Source: Paraflavisolibacter caeni
GTDB lineage: Bacteria > Bacteroidota > Bacteroidia > Chitinophagales > Chitinophagaceae
DNA: 64,000 bases
Assembly (NCBI RefSeq): GCF_025628885.1
Contig: NZ_JAOTIF010000001.1
Span: 124,001 to 188,000, forward strand
Direction: 5' to 3'
Positions within the stretch are counted from its first letter, which is position 1. Each line of letters opens with the position of its first letter. Shown here one piece after another: positions 45,199 through 54,387 of the stretch. A program made the position numbers and the translations under genes. The notes under the pieces were generated by a model. The model saw only the letters and a list, made by a program, of their open reading frames with translations. It was not told where the DNA came from and did no database searches.

Positions 45199-45700
45199 AG
45201 CAAAAGACTGTTAATAGGTTATTTTGAAATCCGAGTGTTTTACCAGTCAATCCGTTGGTTTTCAGGAGACATGTCTTTATCGAAAATAGTTAATTTTCAG
45301 GCATTTGTAAATTTATTAATGCAAATCCTTTATTAAAACTTTGTGTGTTTTTAAAGTGAAGAGTGTCTGATCTTTCAGAAATCTTACGCTCACTCTGTGC
45401 TTTATTTATATCAATAGACAGGAACATATGCATTAGCGTTGCACAAAACTTTTAAAGTTATGTGCAAGTGAAGATTTGGACAGGGGGCTCCAGGAACGGC
45501 TGTTTTACCAAACCCTTAGTATTTCATTCCATATCTTTACCTATATTATATCCGCTCTCTTCTTAAGGCTCGATTAACTTCATCCTGCAAAGCATTGTCA
45601 AGTCCTAATGATGATGCGTATATATAAAAAGCAACTTCTTTCTTGTATTTTTAATGAACAAGTGATAGTTGATATTATTGATATTTAATTAGTTATTATT
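45199..45700. other. Gene-free interval upstream of the RNA helicase
   Basis: A long near-perfect palindrome lies at 45439-45467. A TATCTTTA box at 45531-45538 resembles the -7 element, 163 bp before the helicase start. No ORF of note is present. The long leader suits cold-shock-type control of RNA helicases, but that is inference. Confidence 0.45.
45439..45467. promoter_or_regulatory. 29-bp near-perfect palindrome
   Basis: The outer arms TTGCACA/TGTGCAA and inner arms ACTTT/AAAGT are symmetric about the T at 45453, with a single mismatch (A46/A60). It could be a two-fold operator or a hairpin. It stands between the divergent DUF3108 and helicase genes, well away from both starts. Confidence 0.45.
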
Positions 45701-46951
45701 TTGACATTTGAACAATTAGGTCTTATCGAGCCCATTTTGAAAGCTGTTAAGACACAAGGCTACACAACGCCTACTCCCATTCAACAACAATCAATACCTG
45801 TTGTATTAGAAAAAAAAGACCTGTTAGGATGTGCCCAAACAGGCAGCGGCAAAACAGCTGCATTTGCGATACCGACCCTGCAACTCTTACACGCCGAAAA
45901 CAGGAATCCTAATGGTTATAAACATATCAGGGCGTTGGTATTAACTCCTACAAGGGAATTGGCATTGCAGATAGACGAAAGTTTTCATGATTATGGAAGG
46001 CATACTGGTTTAAAGCATGATGTGATCTTCGGCGGTGTTTCGCAAAATACACAAACCCTTGCATTACGGAATGGGACGGATATTTTGATTGCCACGCCAG
46101 GCCGCTTGCTGGACCTGATGAACCAGGGATATGTTCATTTGGCACACCTGGAGGTATTTGTGCTGGATGAAGCTGACCGTATGCTTGACATGGGCTTTAT
46201 CAGGGATATCAGGAAAATTATTAAAGAACTGCCTGAGGAAAGGCAGACTTTATTCTTCTCAGCCACAATGCCACGGGAAATTGCCGACCTGGCAGCCTCC
46301 CTGTTAAATAATCCTGTTAAACTGGAAGTGACGCCAGTTTCTACTCCTGTTGAAACCATTGAACAGTCGGTATTCATGGTCGAGAAGAAAGATAAGCAAT
46401 CCTTGCTGGTGCACCTTTTACAGGAGAAAGCAATTACACGTACACTTGTTTTTACCCGCACAAAGCATGGTGCTGACCGGATTGCCAAGGCACTTTCGAA
46501 AGCAGATATCAAGGCTGATGCCATTCATGGCGACAAAAACCAGCAGGCAAGGCAAAGGGCATTGTTGAACTTCAAGAGTGGCCGGTTGAAAGTGTTAGTC
46601 GCTACTGACATAGCCGCCCGCGGTATTGACATCGATAACCTGACGCATGTTATCAACTTTGATCTGCCTAATGTGCCGGAAACATATGTGCACCGTATTG
46701 GACGTACCGGTAGGGCCGGGGCAAGTGGTATCACCTTTTCTTTCTGTGACCGGGAAGAAAGGGCTTACCTGAAGGATATCAACAAGTTGATTCCTAAGCC
46801 CATCCTGGTCAATGAAGAGCACCCATTCAAAATGAAAGTTGTGGCAGATCAGAAACAAGCTCCTAGGCCTAAGAGTAACGGTTCTTCAAAGCATTATAAT
46901 AAGAACTTCAAAAGGAAAAACAATAGACCGGTTGCTGATAAAAGCGCTTAG
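45701..46951 (+). CDS. rhlE: DEAD-box RNA helicase (RhlE-like), TTG start
   Basis: A 416-residue ATP-dependent RNA helicase for ribosome assembly and RNA turnover. It has the Q motif ([11 protein letters not shown]), motif [12 protein letters not shown] near residue 46, Ia [11 protein letters not shown] (IFGGVSQN), Ib [14 protein letters not shown] near 152 and III SAT. The second domain has [23 protein letters not shown] and [11 protein letters not shown] Lys/Asn-rich basic tail (residues 385-416) is normal for the group. The natural start MTFEQLGL uses TTG: no ATG lies in frame upstream or near, and the family start fits. Confidence 0.92.
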   Translation: MTFEQLGLIEPILKAVKTQGYTTPTPIQQQSIPVVLEKKDLLGCAQTGSGKTAAFAIPTLQLLHAENRNPNGYKHIRALVLTPTRELALQIDESFHDYGRHTGLKHDVIFGGVSQNTQTLALRNGTDILIATPGRLLDLMNQGYVHLAHLEVFVLDEADRMLDMGFIRDIRKIIKELPEERQTLFFSATMPREIADLAASLLNNPVKLEVTPVSTPVETIEQSVFMVEKKDKQSLLVHLLQEKAITRTLVFTRTKHGADRIAKALSKADIKADAIHGDKNQQARQRALLNFKSGRLKVLVATDIAARGIDIDNLTHVINFDLPNVPETYVHRIGRTGRAGASGITFSFCDREERAYLKDINKLIPKPILVNEEHPFKMKVVADQKQAPRPKSNGSSKHYNKNFKRKNNRPVADKSA

Positions 46952-46962
46952 ATCTTCAATGC

Positions 46963-47000
46963 AGGCTAAACTGTACTCTTTTAGGGATACAGTTTAGCTT
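46963..47000. terminator. Bidirectional terminator between rhlE and the nuclease gene
   Basis: GCTAAACTGTA at 46965-46975 pairs with TACAGTTTAGC at 46988-46998 around a 12-nt loop and has T-rich flanks on both strands. The stop codon of the convergent nuclease gene lies inside the right arm. Confidence 0.85.
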
Positions 47001-47512
47001 TTATCCATAACCTTTCGCTTACTCTTATTCCGTTTGTCCCTTCTCCATTCCCATGGTGGCTGTGCATTGGGCTGTTGCCATAGTCCTAAACGTCTTTCCT
47101 TTGCTTTTTCTTCAGCAATTGCCAGGTTATAGTCTTTTGAAAACTGCTTATAGTGCCATGCCAGGCCAGCTTCAATCATAGCCTGGTTGACATTACGTTT
47201 ATCCATTAGGTATACTTCGCCTACTATTCGCTTGTATTGGTCGGTATCACGTACTTTCACAGTAATGTTTTTTCCCCTCAACAGGTCTCCTAAGTATTGT
47301 TTACTGGCTTGATAAAAATCCTGGCCCCGTTCAGGCGCATCAATACCATACAGCCTTATACGCATAGTCTTATTGTCACTGGTTAGTAAGGTGAACGTAT
47401 CACCATCTGGAATATTAACTGCTTTTCCGTGTAGGCCTTCTTCAGTGTTCTGTTGCCGGCAGCTGCTAATAAAAAAAAGTAAAGGAAAAATAAAAAGGTA
47501 GAATCGTTTCAT
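46994..47512 (-). CDS. Thermonuclease-family (SNase) lipoprotein
   Basis: A 172-residue exported nuclease. The start MKRFYLFIFPLLFFISSC has a lipobox (ISSC, Cys18), so it is lipid-anchored. The SNase OB-fold follows: IPDGDTFTLLTSDNKTMRIRLYGIDAPERGQDFYQASKQYLGDLL holds the Ca2+ Asp (PDGDT) and the catalytic Arg (RLYGIDAPE, then QYKRIVGEVYLMD). QAMIEAGLAWHYKQFSKDYNLAIAEEKAKERRLGLWQ is the usual helical end. It degrades DNA or RNA outside the cytoplasm, for nutrition or competition. Confidence 0.88.
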   Translation of the reverse strand: MKRFYLFIFPLLFFISSCRQQNTEEGLHGKAVNIPDGDTFTLLTSDNKTMRIRLYGIDAPERGQDFYQASKQYLGDLLRGKNITVKVRDTDQYKRIVGEVYLMDKRNVNQAMIEAGLAWHYKQFSKDYNLAIAEEKAKERRLGLWQQPNAQPPWEWRRDKRNKSKRKVMDKS

Positions 47513-47613
47513 GTACTGGGTTGTAGGGATAAAATTAAAATTTGGAGTGAAATAAATACTACTTTGCTCCTATTCGTTATTCATCAATCGGATTATTCGT
47601 CATTTAAATAAAT

Positions 47614-47621
47614 TACATTTG
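47614..47621 (+). promoter_or_regulatory. -7 promoter element TACATTTG
   Basis: This fits the Bacteroidota consensus TAnnTTTG and lies 21 bp before the ATG of the 51-residue gene. No clear -33 box stands at the ideal spacing. Confidence 0.4.
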
Positions 47622-47642
47622 TTTCCTCTAAAACAATACACT

Positions 47643-47798
47643 ATGGGATTGCTTACACCTAAAGGGAAAAAAGGCGATAAAAAGAATGGCGCCTCAAAAA
47701 ACACCGGTTCTCAGTCTAAATTCATACTCAAAGGTTCAAAGACCTCGACAGGATTTACTAAAAAGATTAACACCGGAGGTACGCAAAGGGGCAGCTAA
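47643..47798 (+). CDS. Small basic hypothetical protein (51 residues)
   Basis: A 51-residue frame with ATG at 47643 and TAA at 47796-47798, shorter than usual gene-calling limits. It is rich in Lys, Gly, Ser and Thr (starting MGLLTPKGKKGDKKNG and ending GGTQRGS), with no hydrophobic core, and is likely disordered. A good -7 element lies upstream and a terminator follows after 50 bp, so it looks like a complete short gene. No family recognised; similar low-complexity basic proteins occur near stress genes in this window. Confidence 0.5.
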   Translation: MGLLTPKGKKGDKKNGASKNTGSQSKFILKGSKTSTGFTKKINTGGTQRGS

Positions 47799-48155
47799 CA
47801 TAGTTCTGCTATCTTTTGAAACTTCATTCCAAAATAAAGATAGTTGAATAGCCTGGGCAATCACTCCCAGGCTATTTTATAACAGGTCATTCTTTAGCAG
47901 GTTGAAAATAATAAGCAGGTAGTAAAGACCACCTGCGTATAATTTAAATGCTTTAATGGAGTTCTGTGGTATTGCTGAGAACAGCGGCCACGCACATGAG
48001 AAAAATTGTATCAAAGGCAAGTTGGTATTTCTCATTCATAAATGGAAAAAGATTCTTTCCAAGCCTGATTTTTTTTACTTGAACGGTATGTTTCCCTTAC
48101 TGAATTCTGAAATATTATAATTTGTCCTCTTTTGAGACATGGAAGAAACAACCAA
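47799..48155. other. Gene-free interval before the YihY gene
   Basis: It holds the terminator at 47848-47880 and a small hairpin GCAGGT/ACCTGC near 47916-47937. Nothing else is evident. Confidence 0.45.
47848..47880 (+). terminator. Terminator after the 51-residue gene
   Basis: ATAGCCTGGG pairs with CCCAGGCTAT around 8 nt and is followed by TTTTAT. Confidence 0.75.
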
Positions 48156-49088
48156 ATGGAAATAATAAAAGCTAAACAGGGAACATTCATCCCTGGAAAA
48201 ATTGGTACACTCTTTAGGCAGGCATATATCGAGTTAGGAAAAAATGATCCCCTGCGTATGGCCGGGGCGACTGCTTTTTTTACAACATTCGCACTTCCTC
48301 CCATCCTGATCATCCTGATACAGGTGCTAGGTCTGGTGTTTGATCCGCAAAAGATCAGCAAGGAGTTATTTGATCATTTATCAGATATTATTGGTATTTC
48401 AAGCACACAGCAGGTGATTGCTACACTGACTGCTTTCCGGCGGATGGCACAAAACTGGTTGATTACCCTGGGTGGATTTATCTTTCTGCTTTTTGTGGCC
48501 ACCACTCTTTTCAAAGTGATTAAAAGTTCGCTGAACCAGGTTTGGAAGATCAGGGCTGTAGAACGAGTACCCTTTAAGGCCGTTTTAGGAAGCCGGCTTA
48601 TTTCCATTATGGTAATTGTATTGGCCGGTGTTCTCTTTGTAATAGGTCTTATTGCAGAAGGTGGGCAGGCTTTTTTGTGGGGATACATGAAAGAACTACT
48701 GCCTAATGCTGCCAGGTACTTCAATAGTGTATTGAATTACTTGGTTTCAGTAGTGATTGTGACTATTTGGTTTGCGTTTGTTTTTCGCTTTCTGCCTGAT
48801 GCCCGCCCGCAATGGCATGTTGCCTTGACAGGAGCTTTTGTTACGAGCCTGTTGTTCAATTTGGGAAGGTTGATCCTGCATTGGTTGCTTTCATACAGTA
48901 ACATAGATAACTTGTATGGCGCTTCTGGTTCTATTGTACTGCTTTTATTGTTTGTATTTTACTCTTCACTGATCTTGTATTTTGGTGCTGCTTTTACAAA
49001 AGTTTGGGGTATTAGTAAGGGGTGTCCCATTGAACCCCTGCCGCATGCCATACACTACCAGATTGTAGAAGCCGACGGACTAGAATGA
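48156..49088 (+). CDS. YihY/virulence-factor BrkB family membrane protein
   Basis: A 310-residue protein from the ATG at 48156; a TTG at 48132 would add eight residues. Six membrane helices are visible, among them FALPPILIILIQVLGLVFD, WLITLGGFIFLLFVATTLFKVI, VLGSRLISIMVIVLAGVLFVIGLIA and VVIVTIWFAFVFRFLPD. The last two helices contain the YIHY signature GASGSIVLLLLFVFYSSLILYFGAAFTKVW. It is a polytopic inner-membrane protein; its transport or assembly role is not established in the family. It stands alone downstream of a small gene. Confidence 0.88.
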   Translation: MEIIKAKQGTFIPGKIGTLFRQAYIELGKNDPLRMAGATAFFTTFALPPILIILIQVLGLVFDPQKISKELFDHLSDIIGISSTQQVIATLTAFRRMAQNWLITLGGFIFLLFVATTLFKVIKSSLNQVWKIRAVERVPFKAVLGSRLISIMVIVLAGVLFVIGLIAEGGQAFLWGYMKELLPNAARYFNSVLNYLVSVVIVTIWFAFVFRFLPDARPQWHVALTGAFVTSLLFNLGRLILHWLLSYSNIDNLYGASGSIVLLLLFVFYSSLILYFGAAFTKVWGISKGCPIEPLPHAIHYQIVEADGLE

Positions 49089-49115
49089 GCTGGACAAGGG
49101 GTGAGGCGTGATGGG

Positions 49116-49382
49116 TTACACTTCTTGCGGTAAATGCAAATATTTTTCAACTGCGATGGTGATACATTCTATCAAGTCAAGGACAATTATATTGTTGCCT
49201 TGTATATTGGTAAATCCATCTACGTTATTGTAGTTTACCTTTCCACCAGGAAGTAAATGATGCAGGGAAGGATCGGCTATGTGGTAGCTAACGGAAAAAA
49301 AGTTATGAGCAGCAGATATTTTTACCAGTGCAGGATACTCCTTTTTCCCGTAATTAAAGTCAACTGTAAAGATTCTTCCCAT
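49116..49382 (-). CDS. Conserved hypothetical protein
   Basis: An 88-residue frame from the ATG at 49382; an upstream start at 49463 would add an unlikely segment. The product is beta-rich at the start (MGRIFTVDFNYGKKEYPALVKISAAHNFFSVSYHIADPSLHHLLPGGK) and ends in a helix (IIVLDLIECITIAVEKYL). It has no signal peptide and no known family name, but it resembles small conserved Bacteroidota proteins. Confidence 0.55.
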   Translation of the reverse strand: MGRIFTVDFNYGKKEYPALVKISAAHNFFSVSYHIADPSLHHLLPGGKVNYNNVDGFTNIQGNNIIVLDLIECITIAVEKYLHLPQEV

Positions 49383-49534
49383 AGTTTTATTTTTTTTAAG
49401 GAAATATGTGCAGCCATTTTGGGAGACTACTGCTGCCTTGAGGAAGGCTGAAAAGCGCAGCAATAGAGGAACGTCTTCAAAGTTAAGTGTTTCTGTATAT
49501 AAATTATAACGGATATTGTAAAGTTAAAATAGCT

Positions 49535-50563
49535 ATGACCAGGATTCTGATCATTTATACGGGCGGTACAATCGGGATGATTAATGACCCGGTGACCGGT
49601 GTGCTAAGGCCTTTTGATTTTAGTCAGATTGTAGAAAATGTTCCTGAACTAAAGCGTTTGGATTACCAGATAACTGTTCATTCATTTGATCCGATCATTG
49701 ACTCTTCAGATATGCACCCTGGTATCTGGGTGGAAATTGCTAGTAAAATAGAAGAAAATTACCAACAGTTTGATGGCTTTGTGATTCTGCATGGTTCAGA
49801 TACTATGGCTTTTACCGCTTCAGCCTTGAGTTTTATGTTGGAAGGTTTGAACAAGCCTGTTGTGTTTACGGGGTCTCAACTACCTATTGGTGAAATACGC
49901 ACAGATGCAAAGGAAAATTTGATTACAGCCCTCGAGATTGCATCCGCAAAAGAAAGCGGTAAAGCAAAAGTCCCCGAGGTAAGTATCTATTTTGATTTTC
50001 AATTGTTTCGAGGCAATCGTACCATCAAATACAATTCTTCAAATTTTGAAGCCTTCCGTTCGCCCAATTACCCCTTACTCGCTGAAGCCGGAGTACACCT
50101 GCGATTTCATGATACTAATATTATGGCCTGCAATAACCGTGATTTGAACGTGCATAAAGAGATGAAATGTTCAATTAATGTACTGAAGCTGTATCCAGGT
50201 ATTCCCAAAAAAACTGTGGAAGCTATACTTCATTCAGATGTTGATGCCATTGTAATGGAAACCTTTGGCTCTGGCAATGCTAGTACAGAAGGTTGGTTCC
50301 TGAATTCTTTACAATCAGCGATCAATAATGGAAAAACTATTGTAAATATTTCTCAGTGCAAGGCAGGTTCAGTTGAATTAGGACGTTATGATACAAGCAG
50401 GAGTCTAAAAGAAATGGGGGTGGTCAGCGGTTATGATATGACCTTTGAAGCTGCTGTCACGAAGTTGATGTACCTCATGGGAAAGGGCCTGTCGAATGAT
50501 AAGTTAAGAGCTTCCCTGGAGACCAGCTTAAGTGGGGAGTTGACCAGGCCGGTTGATGTATAG
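49535..50563 (+). CDS. ansA: Type I L-asparaginase (cytoplasmic)
   Basis: A 342-residue amidohydrolase that turns asparagine into aspartate and ammonia. The first active-site loop is IYTGGTIGM at residues 6-14 and the second is LHGSDTMAFTASALSFML near 89. Ser/Asp contacts lie in SSDMHPGIW near 57. VMETFGSGNASTEGW near 240 precedes NISQCKAGSVELGRYD in the C-terminal domain. No signal peptide is present, so it belongs to the cytoplasmic type. The ATG at 49535 gives the family start MTRILIIYTGG. Confidence 0.9.
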   Translation: MTRILIIYTGGTIGMINDPVTGVLRPFDFSQIVENVPELKRLDYQITVHSFDPIIDSSDMHPGIWVEIASKIEENYQQFDGFVILHGSDTMAFTASALSFMLEGLNKPVVFTGSQLPIGEIRTDAKENLITALEIASAKESGKAKVPEVSIYFDFQLFRGNRTIKYNSSNFEAFRSPNYPLLAEAGVHLRFHDTNIMACNNRDLNVHKEMKCSINVLKLYPGIPKKTVEAILHSDVDAIVMETFGSGNASTEGWFLNSLQSAINNGKTIVNISQCKAGSVELGRYDTSRSLKEMGVVSGYDMTFEAAVTKLMYLMGKGLSNDKLRASLETSLSGELTRPVDV

Positions 50564-50687
50564 ATTGAATCTTTTTTCATTCTGTTTGTTATTAGTTGCC
50601 TTTAGCTTTGAAAACTTGTTCTTGTTTTTACATTCCAGCTTTCAAATACTTAATTTAGCCTTTTATAACACTCTTAATTTAGAATTT

Positions 50688-51110
50688 ATGATACGTAAAG
50701 CAACAGCCGTTTGGAACGGTTCAGGAAAAGAAGGAAAAGGAAATCTTACAACACCAAGCAGTGTATTAAACAATACACCTTATTCATTTAAAGACCGTTT
50801 TGAAGATGGTTCAGGTACTAACCCCGAAGAATTGATTGCGGCGGCCCATGCTGGTTGTTTCACCATGAAACTAACATTTATTTTGGGGGAAAGCGGCATT
50901 ACACCTGAGAATCTTCAAACAAGGTGCGAGCTTACTTTCGAAAACGGTGCTGTTACAAAGTCTCATCTCATTGTTGAGGGAAGGGTTTCTGGTATCAGCG
51001 AAGAAAAATTCCAGGAAGATGTAAAAAATGCAGCACAAAACTGCCCTATTTCTAAATTGTTGAAACCAGGGCTGCAGGAGCTTACTTCAGAAGCTAAGCT
51101 GATATCTTAA
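50688..51110 (+). CDS. OsmC-family peroxiredoxin
   Basis: A 140-residue protein of the OsmC/Ohr family, which destroys organic hydroperoxides. The start is MIRKATAVWNGSGKEGKGNLTTPS (ATG at 50688; the frame open from 50553 is a shadow). The first catalytic Cys is in ELIAAAHAGCFTMKL near residue 58 and the second in AAQNCPISKLLKPGL near 124. The GSGTNPEEL Glu/Arg region (KDRFEDGSGTNPEEL) aligns with OsmC. It is followed by a terminator. Confidence 0.9.
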   Translation: MIRKATAVWNGSGKEGKGNLTTPSSVLNNTPYSFKDRFEDGSGTNPEELIAAAHAGCFTMKLTFILGESGITPENLQTRCELTFENGAVTKSHLIVEGRVSGISEEKFQEDVKNAAQNCPISKLLKPGLQELTSEAKLIS

Positions 51111-51133
51111 TTTGTTATTGCTAAATAATAAAA

Positions 51134-51185
51134 AAGTTTCCAGCTCCTGGTAATCTTTCCTGGTATCTGGAAACTTCTTTTTTTC
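51134..51185 (+). terminator. Terminator after the OsmC gene
   Basis: AAGTTTCCAG at 51134-51143 pairs with CTGGAAACTT at 51167-51176, followed by TTTTTTT-rich sequence. Confidence 0.78.
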
Positions 51186-51250
51186 TGCTTGTTTTTTATT
51201 GCTAAATTTTGTTCGCCCTCGTTAGATAATTAAGTAACCCAGAAACGAAG

Positions 51251-53629
51251 ATGAGGCCAACTGACTCAAATGCAATAAATATTCTAATTATTGAGGATAA
51301 TCCTGCAGATTTTCATTTGCTAGGAAAGTTGCTGCGGTCTAGCCTGCTGAAAATTGGCCATTTATATAACGTTTCTGACATTCAGGAAGCCAAAAATGAA
51401 CTGAATAAAAGCACAATTGATCTTATTTTATTAAGCCTTCCCCAATCTGAGCGTTCTGGTATTGATTCTTATCTGAATATTCGGACTTTATTTGAAAGCA
51501 TACCAGTTATTCTTCTTTCAGCAAAGAATGATGAAAATATAGCCATTGAAGCAATAAAAAATGGCGTGCAGGATTTTTTGCTGAAAGAAGAAATTACGGC
51601 TGATCGTTTATATAAATCCATAAAGTACAGTTTCGAAAGAAATCGGAATTTAATAAGGTTAAAGGAAAGTAACGAACGGTTCAGTGCAGTAGCCAATGCA
51701 ACGCATGATGCTGTATGGGACTGGGATTTGAAGAAGAATGTTATATGGTGGGGATCAGGATTTATGAAGCTTTTCGGGTACGAGAATGAAGAAACAGGAG
51801 CTGAATTCTGGTATAACCACATACACCCGGATGATCGAGAAAGGGTGATCAACTCTATTCATAATGTCATTTATTATGGCGGTACCAAATGGTCTGCTGA
51901 ATACCGCTTTAAGAAGGCGGATGGATATTATGTTTACATTTTTGACCGGGGATATACCATTAGAGGCGAAGATGGGCAAACGGTTAAGATGGTGGGTAGC
52001 ATGATGGATATAACAGCTGCAAAAAATGCAGAGCAGGAGTTGAAAGAAAGCGAGGAGAGGTTCCGTTCACTGGCAAACCAGGCTCCGATGTTTATTTGGA
52101 TAGCAGGCGCAGATGCCAATGTAACTTATGCAAATAAGGCTTTGCTGGATTATTTTGGTCTTACATCATATATAGGACTCACTGGTCAGAGCTGGCGGCA
52201 GAGGGTGCATCCAGCAGATGAAGCATATGTAAACGAAGTCTTTTCATATGCTATTGAGTTAAGAAAGCCATATGAATTAGAATGCCGCATGAAATCTGCC
52301 AGTGGAGAGTATCGCTGGCTATTTTATAAAGGCGTGCCACGTATAATGGCTAACGGCCAGTTTGAGGGTTTCATTGGGACAGCTATAGATATTCACGACC
52401 GCAAACAAGCAGAGGCTAGTTTACTGGAAAGTGAAGAGCGCCTCCGTATTGCAGTTGAATCAACGTCCTTGGGTACATGGGATTATTACCCCATTACCGG
52501 AGACCTTATATGGTCGGCCAACTGTAAGAAAATGTTTGGCTTATCAACGGATGACCACATTGATTATGATCTTTTTGTGCAGGCAATTCATCCCGAAGAT
52601 CGTGACAGCGTTTTAAAAGAATTTCAAAAGCATCTGACACCAGGGGCTGATGTCCATTTTACTATAGAATTCCGTGCTATTGGTATAAAAGATAAACAAT
52701 TGCGTTGGATACAATCAACAGGCAGGTCATTTTTTAACCATGATGGAGCTGCACATCGTTTGATTGGAATGATGATGGATATTACCCAACAGAAACAGGC
52801 CCGGGAAACACTTGAAAAAAGTGCAGAGATGTTAGAAAAAATGGTGCAGGAGCGAACACATGAATTGCAGAATGCAAATGAGAATTTAAAAAAGTCAAAT
52901 GCAGAACTGGAGCAATTTGCCTATATAGCTTCGCATGACTTGCAGGAGCCCCTTAGAAAAATTTTGATTTTCAGTGATCAGCTGCAAAGCAGCATTTTTT
53001 CGAAGTCATCATTTGATGAACAGGTTTGGCTTGAAAAGATTCGTTTTTCAGCAAAACGCATGAGTATTCTGATCAAAGACCTGCTTGAATATTCACGACT
53101 GATCAATAAAACTGAGTTTGTACAATTTACTTCAGTTGATCTCAATAAAGTTGTTCATCACATAATGACCGATCTTGAAGTGGTCATTCAACAGAAGGGC
53201 GCAACAGTTCAGGTGGATAACCTTCCTATAGTCGAAGCTGTAGAAGTTCAAATGAATCAGTTGTTTTATAATCTCCTTTCTAATAGCCTTAAATTCATTG
53301 CCCAGGATCGACCCTCAGTAATAAAAATTGAAACCTCAGTACTTTCTGAAGATGAACGGTTGAAGCATAATCTTAGGGCAGGTAAAGATTACTGTAAGAT
53401 TATTTTTTCTGATAATGGTATTGGCTTTAACCAGGAGTTCGCCGAGCAGATTTTTACTATTTATAAGCGTTTACATACTAAAGACAAATATCCTGGTACA
53501 GGCATCGGGCTGGCTTTATGCCGTAAAGTTGTAGAGAATCATAATGGAGTAATCTATGCAGAAGGTAAAGAAAATGAAGGCGCTGCATTTATTGTTATCC
53601 TTCCTTTGCAGCAGCTGAAAGAGGTTTAA
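51251..53629 (+). CDS. Multi-PAS histidine kinase with degenerate receiver domain
   Basis: A 792-residue sensor protein. Domains in order: an N-terminal receiver fold (1-125), three PAS/PAC modules (about 140-265, 268-395 and 396-525, each with DDRERV/HPADE/HPEDRD-type ends), a coiled-coil, then HisKA with SHDLQEPLRKI near residue 562 (His562), and HATPase_c (about 650-785, N-box LLSNSLKFIAQ, G-box NGIGFNQEF and GTGIGLALCRKVV). In the receiver, the phospho-acceptor Asp is Ser62 (LILLSLP), while the acidic pair (E15 D16), Ser90 and Lys112 remain. So it cannot be phosphorylated there in the standard way. No transmembrane segment is seen. Confidence 0.88.
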   Translation: MRPTDSNAINILIIEDNPADFHLLGKLLRSSLLKIGHLYNVSDIQEAKNELNKSTIDLILLSLPQSERSGIDSYLNIRTLFESIPVILLSAKNDENIAIEAIKNGVQDFLLKEEITADRLYKSIKYSFERNRNLIRLKESNERFSAVANATHDAVWDWDLKKNVIWWGSGFMKLFGYENEETGAEFWYNHIHPDDRERVINSIHNVIYYGGTKWSAEYRFKKADGYYVYIFDRGYTIRGEDGQTVKMVGSMMDITAAKNAEQELKESEERFRSLANQAPMFIWIAGADANVTYANKALLDYFGLTSYIGLTGQSWRQRVHPADEAYVNEVFSYAIELRKPYELECRMKSASGEYRWLFYKGVPRIMANGQFEGFIGTAIDIHDRKQAEASLLESEERLRIAVESTSLGTWDYYPITGDLIWSANCKKMFGLSTDDHIDYDLFVQAIHPEDRDSVLKEFQKHLTPGADVHFTIEFRAIGIKDKQLRWIQSTGRSFFNHDGAAHRLIGMMMDITQQKQARETLEKSAEMLEKMVQERTHELQNANENLKKSNAELEQFAYIASHDLQEPLRKILIFSDQLQSSIFSKSSFDEQVWLEKIRFSAKRMSILIKDLLEYSRLINKTEFVQFTSVDLNKVVHHIMTDLEVVIQQKGATVQVDNLPIVEAVEVQMNQLFYNLLSNSLKFIAQDRPSVIKIETSVLSEDERLKHNLRAGKDYCKIIFSDNGIGFNQEFAEQIFTIYKRLHTKDKYPGTGIGLALCRKVVENHNGVIYAEGKENEGAAFIVILPLQQLKEV

Positions 53630-53765
53630 GAATTTAATGCCTCACTTGATAAACATAGTACAAAACGGCATAGTTTTTTGGGCTGCTTGCGTAGTAAATT
53701 CAATGTGACCTTGATGATTCATTCACTTGAAAAACAATATTTTTTTCATTTTAAAATGATAGGTT

Positions 53766-54002
53766 ATGGCAGAAAATTCAAGAAATCAAAATAGAAAACC
53801 CGAACGTAAAACTAAAAACATGAAAACCACCAGCGATGATTTAAATGCTGGTAGTAAACACCAGATTTCAGGAAACAGGGGAATCTCTGATTTGGAATCT
53901 GGAGCATCTATTGGTCGCAATGTAAGAACAAGAGGCTCCGGTTTATCCACTAAAAGAGGTGTAAGCGGCAGTGATTACGACGGGCAGAATGTTGTTGAAT
54001 AA
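53766..54002 (+). CDS. Small hydrophilic, hydrophilin-like protein
   Basis: A 78-residue protein, rich in Asn, Arg, Lys, Ser and Gly, with no hydrophobic core (MAENSRNQNRKPERKTKNMK; later ISGNRGISDLESGASIGR). It starts with MAEN, as does the protein at 54399. Such disordered hydrophilic proteins are often desiccation- or stress-related, but no activity can be assigned. A very clean terminator follows. Confidence 0.55.
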   Translation: MAENSRNQNRKPERKTKNMKTTSDDLNAGSKHQISGNRGISDLESGASIGRNVRTRGSGLSTKRGVSGSDYDGQNVVE

Positions 54003-54017
54003 TAATGAACACAAATT

Positions 54018-54057
54018 AAAAGCCCTTGTATAAACAGGAATATACAAGGGCTTTTTT
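54018..54057 (+). terminator. Rho-independent terminator
   Basis: A 15-bp perfect stem (aaaagcccttgtata with tatacaagggctttt) and an 8-nt loop are followed by six Ts. Confidence 0.88.
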
Positions 54058-54299
54058 GAAGGTTTAAAAGGATTTTATTTCAAGTGCGTGTGATCGTGAG
54101 TAAGGTGATTTCTTAAATATTTACAGGCACATCGCTTGTTCTTCTTGTTCAGTTTTTTCAACTTGCTTACTAGGTTCCACTATTGATTTTCAAACTCTTC
54201 TGTTGATTTTCATGCCTTATATACTATTTGTGAGTTGTTGATTTACTTCTACATTAAAGCAGTTTATGAAAACTCTGCATTTGTAATAATTGAACCGCC

Positions 54300-54387
54300 T
54301 TAAAGTCAAAAGCTGATGGGCACAATGTTTTTATTTGGGCACGATGTTTTTATTATAAACATTACCCTTAATTTTTTTTGACTTTAA
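54300..54387. repeat. Two 19-bp direct repeats flanked by 12-bp inverted repeats
   Basis: TTAAAGTCAAAA at 54300-54311 and its exact reverse complement at 54376-54387 bracket two tandem copies of a 19-bp unit (TGGGCACAATGTTTTTATT at 54317-54335 and the same with one A to G change at 54336-54354). The right arm ends 11 bp before the ATG at 54399, so it may form the operator and leader of that gene, or be a small inverted-repeat element. Confidence 0.65.

Noticed and set aside
45948-46524. Minus-strand open frames across the RNA helicase gene
   Set aside because: They overlap a strongly conserved helicase on the other strand and have no protein-like features of their own.
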